A stretch of DNA of 64,000 bases from JBDTSW01 sp963782605 (GCA_963782605.1 CAWAKK010000002.1:122945-186944), one strand, 5' to 3'. Positions 25,479 through 35,629 are shown, counted from the stretch's first letter. Numbers and translations are program-made. Notes: generated from the sequence alone by a model not told the origin.

Positions 25479-25862
25479 ATGGTCAGTGGTGTCCGCCGGG
25501 CGGGGGTGACCGCCGCCGTTCTCTTGTGCGCCTTCCCGGCGAGCCCCGCCCTTGCCCAGCAGGGCGAGCCGTTCTCGGAGCCGCCGCTGAGTGGCGAGTT
25601 CCCTGACGGCTCGGGCTCGCAGGCGACGCCGACGCCGTCCCCGACCGCCACGCGCACGGCCACGCCCACCGCCACGGCCACCCGGACACCGCAGCCGACG
25701 GCCACACCGACACCGACGGCGACGGCGAAGCCCGGGCGCGGCAACAAGGACCTGCCCAACACGGGGTCGGACCCGCTGCGCGTCGGCCTGATGGGCCTGA
25801 CGCTGCTCGGCTTCGGCGTCTCCCTGCGCCTCGGCATCACCGATGCCCGGCGTCGCGACTGA
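25479..25862 (+). CDS. LPXTG-type cell-wall-anchored small protein
   Basis: A 127-residue exported protein from ATG 25479. The signal peptide is AGVTAAVLLCAFPASPALAQ (residues 8-27). A Pro/Thr/Ala repeat spacer follows (TPTATRTATPTATATRTP region, about 50-85). The C-terminus has a sorting signal: DLPNTG near residue 90, a hydrophobic helix (VGLMGLTLLGFGVSLRLGI) and a basic tail (ARRRD). It would be linked to peptidoglycan by a sortase, with the Pro/Thr stalk crossing the wall. Its end overlaps the presumed tsaE start by about 20 bases. No functional domain exists between signal and stalk. Confidence 0.8.
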   Translation: MVSGVRRAGVTAAVLLCAFPASPALAQQGEPFSEPPLSGEFPDGSGSQATPTPSPTATRTATPTATATRTPQPTATPTPTATAKPGRGNKDLPNTGSDPLRVGLMGLTLLGFGVSLRLGITDARRRD

Positions 25863-26241
25863 GACGTCCCGAGGCGACCGAAGCCGCCGGCGCGGCGCTC
25901 GCAGCCGAGCTGGGCCCCGGCGACGTCGTGCTCGTGGAGGGGACCTCGGCGCCGGCAAGACGACCTTCGTGCGCGGCGCCCTGCGCGCGCTCGGCGTCAC
26001 CGAGCGGGTGACCAGCCCGACGTTCGTGGTCGGCCACCTGTACGAGACCGGACTCGGCGCGCGTCGCCCACCTCGACCTCTACCGGCTCGGCGGTCTCGA
26101 GGGCGAGGACCCCGGCCTGCTGGACCCGTTCTTCGGGCCCGACACGATCACGTTCGTCGAGTGGCCCGGCGCGAGCTCGTCCGACCCGGCGACCGCCGGG
26201 TGACGCTCGACGCACGCCGGCGGCGACCGCCGGGACGATGA
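25843..26241 (+). pseudogene. tsaE: tsaE, tRNA t6A modification ATPase, frameshifted
   Basis: The Walker A region GDLGAGKTTFVRGALRALGV and TSPTFVVGHLYET identify TsaE, the ATPase that works with TsaB and TsaD in making threonylcarbamoyl-adenosine on tRNA. The N-terminal part (EATEAAGAALAAELGPGDVV) is in one frame, the Walker A in another, and the RVAHLDLYRLGGLE and TITFVEWPG parts return in a third. At least three single-base shifts occur in 400 bases. tsaE is usually essential, so sequence errors are more likely than decay. It is followed by tsaB with a small overlap, the normal order. Confidence 0.8.
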
Positions 26242-26882
26242 CGGTCCTAGGCATCGACACCGCCACGCCGTCGACGGTCGTCGGGCTGCTCGCCGCCGAC
26301 GGGACGCTCGCCGAGCGCCGCGACGACCCGCCCACCGGCACGCGCCCCGCCCACGCCAGCCGCGTGCTCGAGCTCGTCGCGGAGGTGGTCGAGGACTGGG
26401 GCGCGGTCGAGCGGATCGCCGTCGGCGTCGGGCCGGGCGGCTTCACGGGCCTGCGCATCGGGATCGCGACCGCCCGCGCGCTCGCCCAGGCACGCGGCCT
26501 CGAGCTCGTGCCGGTCTCCTCGCTGCACGCGCTGGCGGCCGGCGCGCGAGGCCGAGGGCCCGGTGGCGGCGGTCATCGACGCCAGGCGCGGCGAGGCGTT
26601 CCTGGGCGTCTACGCCGGCGACTGAGGTCGTGCGCGAGCCGGCGGCGGTCGAGCCCCGAGGCGCTGGCGCGGGCGGCCGCCGGACTGCTCGCGGTGGGCG
26701 ACGGGGCCCTACGCTTCAGAGCACAGCTGGAGCGGTCAGGAGCGACCGTTCCCGCGGACGCGGAGGCGGTCCACCGCATCGGCGCCGGACCCCTCTGCCG
26801 CCTCGGTGCGGCGGGCCGTCCGGCGGAGCGGGACGGGCTCCTCCCCGACTACCGGCGCGAGCCCGACGCACGCCCGCAGTGA
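26238..26882 (+). pseudogene. tsaB: tsaB, t6A partner protein, with two compensating frameshifts
   Basis: The N-terminal 100 residues in frame from ATG 26238 show the ASKHA fold of TsaB: VLGIDTATPSTVVGLLAADG and VGVGPGGFTGLRIGIATARA. Near 26550 the frame changes, so VAAVIDARRGEAFLGVYAG reads in another frame until about 26640. After that the original frame resumes (EALARAAAGLLAVGDGALRF) to the stop at 26882. TsaB binds and stabilises TsaD. Total length is normal for the family (about 214 codons), so a pair of sequence errors is likely. The stop overlaps the rimI start. Confidence 0.8.
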
Positions 26883-27374
26883 TCTCGATCCGCCGCCTCA
26901 CCTACGCCGACCTCCCGGCCGTCGTCGCCATCGAGCGGCGGACGTTCCCCGCGCCCTGGTCGCTGGCGATGTTCGTGCTGGAGCTGTCCAAGCCCGCCGG
27001 CGTGTGCCTGGTCGCCACCGAGGACGACCAGCTCGTGGGCTACGTGATCTGCTCGCGCCACGACACGGTCTGGCACCTGATGGACATCGCGGTCGCGCCC
27101 GAGCGCCGCCGTCGAGGGCATCGGCCGGACGCTCGTGCAGGCGCTGCTCGAGCGCCTGCCGGGCCCCGACGAGCCGCTGACGCTCGAGGTCCGGCCCACC
27201 AACGAGCCGGCCATCCGCCTCTACGAGACCTTCGGCTTCAAGACGGCCGGCGTCCGCCGCCGCTACTACCAGGACAACGGCGAGGACGCGCTGATCATGT
27301 GGCGCACCCCGGGCACGCGGCGCGGGACGCTCGACGACGTCCCCGCTGCCGACCCGCGCGCTGCCATCCGATGA
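26879..27374 (+). pseudogene. rimI: rimI, ribosomal protein S18 N-acetyltransferase, one frameshift
   Basis: GNAT acetyltransferase starting at GTG 26879, overlapping tsaB (GTGA). The first 75 residues (ISIRRLTYADLPAVVAIERR, WHLMDIAVAPERRRRG) carry the start of the acetyl-CoA site. Near 27112 the frame shifts and continues as IGRTLVQALLERLPGPDEPL and RPTNEPAIRLYETFGFKTAG to the stop at 27374. In bacteria RimI is encoded with tsaB/tsaD and acetylates the N-terminus of S18. A single missing or extra base would explain the break. Confidence 0.82.
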
Positions 27375-28120
27375 TCCTCGCCCTGGAGACCTCCTGCGAC
27401 GACACGTGCGCGGCGGTGCTCGACGCCGACGGCACGCTGCGCGCCAACGTCATCTCGAGCCAGGGCGTGCACGACCGCTACGGCGGCGTCGTGCCCGAGA
27501 TCGCCTCGCGCCACCACCTCGAGCTCGTCAACGCGGTCGTCGACGACGCGCTCGCCACCGCGGGCGCCACGCTCGCCGACGTCGAGCTCGTCGCCTTCAC
27601 CCAGGGGCCCGGGCTCGTCGGCGCGCTGCTGATCGGCGTCGCGACCGCGAAGGCGCTGGCGGCCGCCCGCGGCCTGCCGGTCGCGCCCGTCGACCACCTC
27701 CAGGGCCACGTCGCGGCCAACTTTCTCGGCGGCTTCGAGCCGCCGTTCCTGTGCCTGATCGCATCGGGCGGCCACACGCTGCTCGCCCGCGTGGAGGACC
27801 ACGCCGGCTTCGAGACGCTCGGCGCGACCCTCGACGACGCCGCCGGCGAGGCCTTCGACAAGGGCGCGCGGCTGCTCGGGCTCGGCTACCCCGGCGGCCC
27901 GGCTCTGTCGCGGCTCGCCGAGGAGGGCGACCCGACCGCCTTCTCCTTCCCGACCGCCGCCAAGGTGGCGGGCCTCGACTTCTCCTTCGCCGGCCTCAAG
28001 ACCGCGCTGCTGTACGCCGTGCGCGACCTGGGCGAGGCGGAGACGGCGCGCCGTCGCGCCGACCTGGCCGCCTCCTACGAGCACGCGATCGTGGAGGCGC
28101 TGATGCTGCGCGTGCAGCGG
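27371..28120 (+). CDS. tsaD: tsaD, tRNA N6-threonylcarbamoyltransferase, 3' truncated
   Basis: Catalytic subunit of t6A synthesis, from ATG 27371 (ATGA overlap with rimI). Clear motifs are ILALETSCDDTCAAVLD, the metal-binding VPEIASRHHLELV, FTQGPGLVGALLIGVATAKA, HLQGHVAANFL, IASGGHTLL and FDKGARLLGLGYPGGPALSR. After EHAIVEALMLRVQR at residue 250 family sequence stops abruptly. A full protein has about 330-340 residues, so the last quarter is missing. The frame runs on only 10 meaningless codons. The cut coincides with the end of an unrelated minus-strand gene, showing a join here rather than a natural truncation. Confidence 0.9.
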
Positions 28121-28130
28121 TCTCATAGGC
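28110..28130. other. Join between two truncated genes (probable assembly junction)
   Basis: tsaD on the plus strand loses family sequence at about 28119, and directly beyond it the minus-strand cyclase/ATPase gene is cut within its conserved EEVAYET stretch. No linker, repeat or mobile element separates them. Two unrelated 3' truncations meeting on opposite strands is most easily a false join. Confidence 0.75.
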
Positions 28131-30585
28131 CACTTCCTCGGTGGCGGTAGGTGCTCGAACAGGTAGGCCTGGTCAGCGGCTCGGTCAAGGTTGACGAGGT
28201 CGGCCGCGCGGAGGGTGTCGAGATGGGCGATCACGTCGTCAAGGGAACCCAACTCCGGGTACGCGCCCGGCAGGATGGGCGCCTCGAAGACGCGACCGAC
28301 GACGCTCGCCACCTTGAGGGTCTGTCGCGGCAGACTCGGCCGTCTGGTCGATCCGCGACAGGACCAGGCTGTGCAGGCTTTCGGGTAGCTCCAGCTGGGC
28401 CAGGGCGTCGGCGTCGGTCAGGTCCACGCCCCGACTGGTGATGTAGCTGATGAGTTCCTCGATGTAGAACGGGTTGCCGCCCGACCGATCCGTCACGAGG
28501 TCCACGAGCGGGGTCGCGGGGGCGTCGGCCGACCCGACGACCTGGGCAAGCTTCGCGGCGATCAGCGTTGCGGCGTCGTCCCGTACCAGCACGTCAAGCG
28601 GGATCTCGCCAAAGTCCGGGATGCGCTCGACGCCGAGACCGCCGCCGGCCTCCGCCGCGGGCCGGTAGGCGAGCACGATGAGCACCTGCAGGGCGGCGCT
28701 CGTTCGCCGCCGAGGACCTCGAGCAGATCCCGCGACAGCGGGTCGATCCAGTGACAGTCCTCGAGGACGAGGATGAGCGGCCCCCGGGCCGAGCGGACGC
28801 GCAGGCAGACCGCGAGCAGGTCTTCGAGCGAGGCCTTGCGGACCTTCGCGTCGAGACTGGCGGTGAGCCCGGTGTCAGGCATGTCCAGGCCGACGATCGA
28901 AGCCAGCAACGGGGCGCGCGCCTCGAGGCCGGGCGAGATGCCGGCGAGCATCGCCTCCAGGTGCGCCACCTGTCGCTCGGGTGGCTGGTCATCCTCCAGA
29001 TGGAGCAGACGCCGCCAGATCTCGCGCCACACGAAGTAGCTCGTGTTCGTGCCGAACGACTGGCATTCACCGAAGGCCACGAACAGGCCGCGTCGGCGCG
29101 CCGACCGCACGAACTCCGCGACGAGCCGGGACTTGCCCATGCCGGCCTCGGCCGCGATGCCCAGGATCCGCCCGTCACCGGCCAGGGTCCGCTCGAGGGC
29201 AGCATCGAGGGTGGCCAATTCGGCGCGGCGTCCCACGAGTGCCAACTCGAACCGCGTCTTGCGCCGCGAGGCCCGTTCCAGCGATCCCTTCAGGGCATAC
29301 GCCACGATCGTCGCGGTCTTGCCCTTGACGGTGAGATCGGGGAGGCGCTCCCAGATGTACGCGTCGCCGGCCATCTCGCGGATGTCCTCATTGACGTAGA
29401 TCGCGCCGGACGGGGCCCTCGACATCAGTCGTGCCGAGAGGTTCACGGCGTCGCCGAGGCACACGAACGTGCGGCGCATGACGTGCCCGTAGGTGCCGCT
29501 CCGGAGGCGGCCATGGGTGATCCCGATCTGGATCTCCTCGGCCGAGGTCGTCGCCTCCAGGTCACGGAGCTCGAGGGCCGCCGAGGCCGCCCGCGCCGCG
29601 TCGTCCTCGTGGGCGATCGGCGAACCGAATACGCCATACAGGTACGCGCCCTTGTCGCCGAGCGTGAGCTGCAGGACGTTGCCGCCATAGCCGGCCATGA
29701 TCCGCTGGGCCCGGCGGACGAAGTCGATCGAGCTTCTCGATGGCCTCCGGATCGTCGTCGTAGTCGATCCCGCCGAATCGCAGGAAGAGCGGAAAGGCCG
29801 GTCGCAGTTCGGCCAGCAACTCCCCGCGGCCTGTCCGCAGCCGCTCGTACACGGCGGGCAGCAGCCATGGTCGGACGAGCTCCTCGTCGAGGGGCGGAGG
29901 CTCCACGACCTCGCTCGTGGGCACGTCCACGAGCAGTGTGCCCACGACGCCAAACGTTCGGTCGCGTTCCGGATCGACGCGCGTCTGCGAGATCCGACAC
30001 GATCGCCGACGCCGCCAGCGTCGAGGGGTCGAGCACGACTTCGCCCTTCTCGGCATGGTGCTCGGCGTCGGCGAGGTCGTCGATGAGTGCGCCGGCGAGG
30101 ACGTCGATGAGCTGGATGTCCGGATCGCCGACGACGAAACGCCGCGCCCGGCCGCTCGCGACCGCCACCTTGAGCGCGAGCTGGACCGTGGCCCCACCGG
30201 GGGTCGGATGGGCCGACCCGGGCCATGGCGTCTGCATCCCAGCGCGGCCGCCGTCGCGCGCACGCCGTCGTCGCCGTCCAGCCAGCAGGTGATCGCGTCG
30301 CCCGAGAAGTAGATGACGTTCGCCACCGCGCCGGTCGAGCGCGTCGATGACGGCATGGAAGACGCGCCCAAGGTGGGCGGTCAGCTCCTCGGCGCCGCGT
30401 TGCGGACCGAGCTCGCGGCCAGCGCCTCGGTCAGCGGGGTGAAACCGGAGATGTCGGCGAAGAGTGCGGCGCCCGCGACGCGGTCGGCATCTCGTCGCGC
30501 TCGGCCAGCGCGCGCCGCCGGTCCCGGGCGATGTAGGCCTCGGGTTCGTCGCGCGTGCAGGTGGCGGGCTGGGCAGGGCGGTCAT
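28120..30585 (-). pseudogene. Two-domain class III nucleotide cyclase with AAA-ATPase, frameshifted and 3' truncated
   Basis: Reading from ATG 30585 across several frames gives a known multidomain layout. First comes a degenerate cyclase domain (ALFADISGFTPLTEALA, VIYFSGDAITCWLDGDDGVR). A second cyclase domain follows (YGGNVLQLTLGDKGAYLYGV, GDAVNLSARLM). Then comes a STAND-type ATPase with Walker A GIAAEAGMGKSRLVAEFV near 29150 and Walker B LILVLEDCHWIDPLSRD near 28755, followed by helical repeats to SVVGRVFEAPILPGAYPELG near 28280 and TEEVAYET at the cut. At least six frame changes are needed. Such proteins link ATPase sensing to cAMP or cGMP output; activity cannot be judged here. The C-terminal repeats are lost at 28120. 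Confidence 0.8.
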
Positions 30586-30628
30586 GTGGCGGGTCGCGTC
30601 GAGGACGGGGCGCGGTAGAATAGCCCGC

Positions 30629-32009
30629 ATGCGTCCCGATGACCCCGTGGCCGACCGTGTGTCGCGCCGTTCCGATCACCGCCGCCGACCCACCGGTCGC
30701 GGTCGAGGCGAACGGCTCGACCATCGTCGACGCCGACGGCCGGCGTATCTCGACGCCGCCGGTGGCGCGATCGTCGTCAATGTCGGCCATGGCCGGGACG
30801 ATCGCGACGACGATGGCGACGCAGGCCAGACGGCTGTCGTACGCCCACGGGAGTGCGTTCACGACCGAGCCGATCGAGGCGTACGCGCGCGAGGTCGCGG
30901 CGGTGTTGCCGATGGATGGACCGGCGATCTACCCCGTGTCCGGTGGATCCGAGGCGATCGAGACGGCGCTCAAGCTCGCGCGCGCCTACCACGTCGCCCG
31001 TGGCGACACCGAACGATGGACGGTGTTCGCGCGGTGGGGGAGCTATCACGGCAATACGCTCGGCGCTTCGACCTGTCAGGCCGACGGCCGCTCCGCCGGC
31101 CCTACGAGGGGTGGCTGGGTCGGTTCCGTCATCTCTCTGCGGCGTACCCGTATCGCGCCGGCTACCCGGGCGCGTCCGCGCTCGACGATGGACGCGAGCT
31201 CGCCGACGAGCTGGACCACGCGATCCATCCGCCGGGCCCGACACGGTCGCGGCGTTCGTCGCGGAACCGATCGTCGGCGCGACGCTGGGGCGGTCGTGCC
31301 GCCGGATCGTACTGGCCGGCCATCGCCGAGGTGTGCCGCCGCCACGGCGTCCTGCTCATCGCGGACGAGGTGATGACGGGGTTCGGGCGGACCGGACGCT
31401 GGTTCGGGGTGGACCACTGGGCGTGCGGCCGGACTGCTCGTCGCCGCGAAGGGCGCGTCGTCGGGCTATTGGCCGTTCGGGTTCGTCGCGGCGTCGGACG
31501 AGGTGTACGCGACGGTGACGGCGCCGAGCCAGGTTCGTGCACGGGTTCACGTACTCGCACGCACCAGTCGGCGCGGCGGTCGCACGCGAGGTGTTGCGCA
31601 TCCTGCAGGACGAATCCTCGTCGAGTCCGAGCGCGACGAAGGGAGCGCGACTCGAGGCCCTCCTCACGGGCGCTCGCCGATCACCCACGCGTCGGCGAGA
31701 TCCGCGGTCGCGGCCTCCTGGTCGGGATCGAGATCGTCGACGATCGCGAGTCGCGCCGGCCGTATCCGCGCGTCGCGCGCGTCACCGAGGCCATCGTCGC
31801 GGCCGCGCGCGCGCGCGGGGTGCTGCTCTACTCGGGGACGGGAACGCCGACGGCACCGACGGCGACACGATCCTGCTCGGGCCGCCGTTCATCGTCACCG
31901 ACGACGAGCTGAGTCGGGTCGCCGATGTCGTGGCGGACTCGATCGAGGTCGCGACGGCGACGGCGGCCCCTGCCAGGACTCTGATCGCCGCCTGGACCGT
32001 TCGATCTAG
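30629..32009 (+). pseudogene. Class III (PLP) aminotransferase, multiply frameshifted
   Basis: Successive frames contain the whole class III aminotransferase pattern: RYLDAAGGAIVVNVGHG, GPAIYPVSGGSEAIETALKL (cofactor phosphate region), WGSYHGNTLGA, AEVCRRHGVLLIADEVMTGF (the Asp binding the pyridine nitrogen), LVAAKGASSGYWPFGFV with the PLP-lysine, and EIRGRGLLVGIEIVDDRESR. About eight single-base shifts are needed. All catalytic segments survive, arguing for sequence errors. It resembles group II aminotransferases acting on omega-amino acids or diamines; substrate unknown. It diverges from the cyclase gene over only 43 bases. The end overlaps the convergent membrane gene. Confidence 0.8.
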
Positions 32010-32675
32010 CTCGTCCCGCGACGTCCCCCTGCGAATCCGCCGAATACCAGCACTGCCCCGAGGATGAGCAGCGTGAGCGGCACGATCAGCCCGCCGACCT
32101 CGGGTCTGGTCATGTTCACGACGCCGAGCAGGACCAGCAGCCCGCCGAACCAGGCCTGCCATCCGAACCCGCCCCCGGACACGGCCCGCACGGTCGCGAT
32201 GAAGAGGAACGCCACGCCGAAGCTCAACGTGCCGAGTCCATCGGCCTCGACGCCGGCCGCGTTGAGCAACCCCGGTACCGCGAGCGCCGTGATGATCGCG
32301 CCGGCGTAGAGCGACCCGGTCCCGCGGTCGATGGCCCATCTGATGAGGAACGCGATCCCGACCGCCAGGACGAAAAGCGATCCGAGCGACTCGGCCTGCG
32401 GGTAGAGCTGCTGGATCAGCAGGAGCGCACCGAACACGAGCAGGAAGATGCCGATCCACGGCAGCCCCGGTCGACGCGCCTGATCAGGCCCCCATTCCCA
32501 CGAGTAGACGCGAACCTCCGGGTCACCGGGGCCACGGCCTCCGCTCGCCGGTCCAAGGCGTGTCACCTGCCGGTCGACGTTGACGGATCCTCGGACCCGG
32601 CGGACCCGCGCCCGACCCCGCGGGGCCGCTTCCGCCGGGGCCGCTCCCGCCGTCCGGATCCGTGCGCTCGTCCAT
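32006..32675 (-). CDS. Predicted multi-pass membrane protein, one probable frameshift near the N-terminus
   Basis: From GTG 32566 an intact frame encodes 186 residues with about six short hydrophobic helices (GLPWIGIFLLVFGALLLIQQ, SLGSLFVLAVGIAFLIRWAI, GLIVPLTLLILGAVLVFGGF) and a basic tail, similar to the membrane part of LiaF-like or DUF5668-type proteins. A likely true start is ATG 32675, which overlaps the MMPL stop (TGATG) and encodes a Gly/Pro-rich leader (MDERTDPDGGSGPGGSGPAG); that frame shifts into the main one near 32560. Function unknown. Probably co-transcribed with the MMPL gene. Confidence 0.65.
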
Positions 32676-35014
32676 CAGGCCCCAGCGTACTCCGGCGGGG
32701 TCGGCCGGGTGACGGCGGGTTCGGGCTCAGTTTCGTCATCCTCGACATGGCTGAACCCGAGCCGGTCGGCCAGGCGACCGAGCGGACCAGGCGCCCACCA
32801 GTTCCACCGGCCCATGAGCCGCATCGTCGCCGGCACGAGGAGCACCCGGATGATCGTGGCATCGACCGCGACCGCGATCGCCATGCCGACCCCGATGCTC
32901 TTGATCGTGATGACCTCTGCGAGGGCGAACGCCGAGAAGACGACGACCATGATGAGCGCCGCCCCGGTGATGACGCCGGCCGTGCGCGACAGTCCCTCGG
33001 CCACCGACGCCGTGTTATCAGCGGTCCTGCGGTACGCCTCCTGGATCCGCGAGAGCAGGAGCACCTCGTAGTCCATCGACAGCCCGAAGATGACGCTGAA
33101 CATGATGATCGGATTGCCCGCGCTGGTGTACCCGAGCGGCTCGAAGTCCAGGATGCCGGACAGATTGCCTTCCTGGAAGATCCATACCATGGCGCCGAAG
33201 CTCGCGGTGATGGACAGCAGCGTCATGATCACGGCCTTGATCGGGATGACGACGGAGCCGAACAGCAGGAACAGGATGAGCGCGCTCGCGACGAGCGTCA
33301 GGCCGACCGCGTACGGGGCGCGCTGCCCCTGCGACACGAGGAAGTCGTAGCCGCTGGCGGCGCTACCGCCGACCTGGGTGGTGATCCCGTCGCCGGGATC
33401 CACGCCGCGGATGACCGGGATGAGATCGGTCGCGGCGGGCACGGACGGGAGAGAGGGGACTGATCGCGTCGAGACGGATGACCCCGTCGCGCACGTACCG
33501 GTCCAACAGGGCATCCAGGCCGGCGGGTCGCTGGCCCTCCGGCAGGGCGTACAGCGCGGCCACCTCGTCGGGTGCCAGCGCGGCACCGGTCGCGGGATCG
33601 GTGATCGTGAAGGGGCCCTCGACCCGATCGATGCCCTCGATCGCCTCGAGGTCGTTGGCGTAGGCGTCGAGCGCGGTGATCGTCGCAAGGCCCGTCGCGG
33701 GGCCGGGGACGTCGGCGAGGATCACGATCGGCGTCGTCTCCCCGGGCGCGAACTCGGTCTGCAATGCGACGTAGGCATCGCGACTCTCGACCCCCTCGGG
33801 ATAGATCTCGGCGCCAGGGACCCCTTGCTCCAGGCGCAGGAACGGGGTTCCGGCGATGAGCAGGATGGCGAGCGTCGGGACAAGAACGGCGATCGGCCGG
33901 CGCATCACGGCGTGGGCGACTCGTTCCCACCGTGATGTCCGAACGGCGTCCGGTGTGTCGCTGACCGGCCGGAACCGGCCCCGCAGACCGCGGAGCGACA
34001 GCGAATTCACCCGATGGCCGAGCATCCCCAGGACCGCCCGGCAGGAACGTGAGCGCGAACACGACCGATGAGAGGACGACGAGTGCGCCGCTGATGCCGA
34101 TGGAGCGGATGGCCGGCGCCTCGAACAGGAGCAGGCCCGAGAGCCCGATCGCGACGGCGAGCCCCGAGAAGACCACGGCCTTGCCCGAGGTCGCGACCGC
34201 ACGCTCGACCGCCTCGCCGACGGTCCGGCCGCGTCGCAACTCCTCGCGGTAGCGGCTGACGATGAACAACGAATAGTCGATCGCGAGCGCGAGACCCAGC
34301 ATCGTCGCGATGTTCAACACGAAGATGCTCATCTCGATCTGTTGCGCCACGACATAGATCAGCGCGAGGCTCGAGGGGATGGCGAGACCGGCGACCAGCA
34401 GGGGCATCCCGGCGGCGATGATCGAGGCGAAGACGAGGACGAGGACGATCGCCGCGATCGGCAGCGACACGAGCTCGGCCTTCTGGAGATCCTGCTCGGA
34501 CTGCTCGGCCAATCGAGGGTGATCGGGCCGTAGCCTGTGAGCTGATAGGTGTAGCCGGCCGGCGGGACGATCGATTCGCGGATCTCGTCGGTCACGGCGA
34601 CCGACTCCTCGTCGGTCATGTCGAGTTCGATGACGACGTACGCGGCGTTCCGGCCGTGCTGATGAACCGTCGATCGCCCGTTTCCGCGTAGCCGATCACG
34701 TCGGACACGCGCTCGTCCGCCGCGATCTCCTCGAGCGAGCTCGCGATGGCGGCCTGGAATGCCGGGGCGGTGGCGTCCGCGCCAGGCGCGTCGGATCGGA
34801 AGAGGGCGATGACCGACGATCTGCCCGCTCCGAACTCGGCGTCAAGCCGCTCGTCGACCGCCGCGGATTCGGAGTCGGCGTCGAGCCAGCCACCGGCGCT
34901 CAGGACGCCTGCGGTCTGCGACGCAAGCGTCGTCGATGCAAGGGCGACGACGACCGTGATCACGGCGATGGGTCGACGGAAGCGATAGACGAACGCTCCC
35001 CAGCGGCTGAACAT
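32675..35014 (-). pseudogene. MMPL/RND-family exporter, frameshifted
   Basis: Pieces in several frames form one MMPL protein of about 775 residues. The N-terminal helix is FRRPIAVITVVVALASTTLA, followed by a periplasmic domain. The first helical bundle includes ATMLGLALAIDYSLFIVSRY with the GxxxDY signature, and AVATSGKAVVFSGLAVAIGL. The second half mirrors it with IIMFSVIFGLSMDYEVLLLS and AVAVDATIIRVLLVPATMRL. Breaks lie near 34640, 34510, 34050 and 33440. The proton-relay Asp residues in both bundles are present. MMPL proteins export lipids or small molecules; the substrate is unknown. An inverted repeat lies upstream. Confidence 0.85.
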
Positions 35015-35075
35015 CGGACTGCCTCATGCGTCGGGTGGTTACTGCGTCACGCGTGGTTGCATAAGGCACCATAGA

Positions 35076-35087
35076 GAATGAGCATTC
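35076..35087. promoter_or_regulatory. Palindrome upstream of the MMPL gene
   Basis: GAATG-AG-CATTC lies 62 bases before the MMPL start. MMPL exporters are often under TetR-family control, and a short palindrome in this place would fit such an operator, but no regulator gene is in view. Confidence 0.3.
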
Positions 35088-35090
35088 GCC

Positions 35091-35265
35091 TTGTCAGACC
35101 ACGGTGCGTCCATGGAGTTGCGCTCGGGGGTGGTCATGCGCTACGGTTCCGCGCCGGTCCTTTTCGGAGCCGACAATTTCAGATTGGACCGGCGCGTCGG
35201 AATGTCAAGCGCGCGACACCGGTTGGATTGCACACTTCCCGTTTAATTCTGATTCACATGCGCAG
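35091..35265. other. Unassigned spacer; probable change of source genome
   Basis: Between the MMPL upstream region and the first terminator of the alphaproteobacterial segment there is no gene I can support. Gene content, strand-wise codon choice and frameshift frequency change across it. The exact point of change cannot be fixed by eye. Confidence 0.5.
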
Positions 35266-35296
35266 AAAAACTCCGCCGCGACCGGATCGCGGCGGA
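35266..35296 (-). terminator. Rho-independent terminator of the DUF1236 gene
   Basis: On the minus strand TCCGCCGCGA-TCCGG-TCGCGGCGGA forms a perfect 10-base-pair stem followed by GTTTTT, 19 bases after the DUF1236 stop. Confidence 0.85.
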
Positions 35297-35314
35297 ATTT
35301 CGCAACTCGTGTGG

Positions 35315-35629
35315 CTACTCGACGATCTGGATTACCCGTCTGCTTGAGGGCTCGACCAGCACGAAGCGGTCCTCCCAGACGAAGTAGCGGTAGGGTCGCA
35401 GCGACGGCACTTCGGCGTAGATCGTCTCAGGCACCGGCGTGAGTTCGATTTCTGCCGGGAGGGTCGCGCCAACGACCACGCGCTCGCGCAGTTCGATCGG
35501 CCGCACGCGCTCCTTGACGACGTAGTTCCGGATCACAGTACGCTGTTGCGGTTCGATGACCACTGTTTGCGCAAGGGCACTGCTCGCCAGGACAGCCGCA
35601 GCGGCGACACCGATCAAAGTCCGTTTCAT
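35315..35629 (-). CDS. Exported DUF1236-like protein
   Basis: A 104-residue protein from ATG 35629 with a signal peptide (KRTLIGVAAAAVLASSALAQ). The mature part has the features of DUF1236 proteins of Rhizobiales: VRPIELRERVVVGATLPAEI, LTPVPETIYAEVPSLRPYRY and FVWEDRFVLVEPSSRRVIQI. The function of this family is unknown; it is periplasmic. An exact GGAAC-N16-CGTT promoter lies 49 bases upstream and a strong terminator follows, so it is a single-gene unit probably controlled by the general stress sigma factor. Confidence 0.85.
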   Translation of the reverse strand: MKRTLIGVAAAAVLASSALAQTVVIEPQQRTVIRNYVVKERVRPIELRERVVVGATLPAEIELTPVPETIYAEVPSLRPYRYFVWEDRFVLVEPSSRRVIQIVE

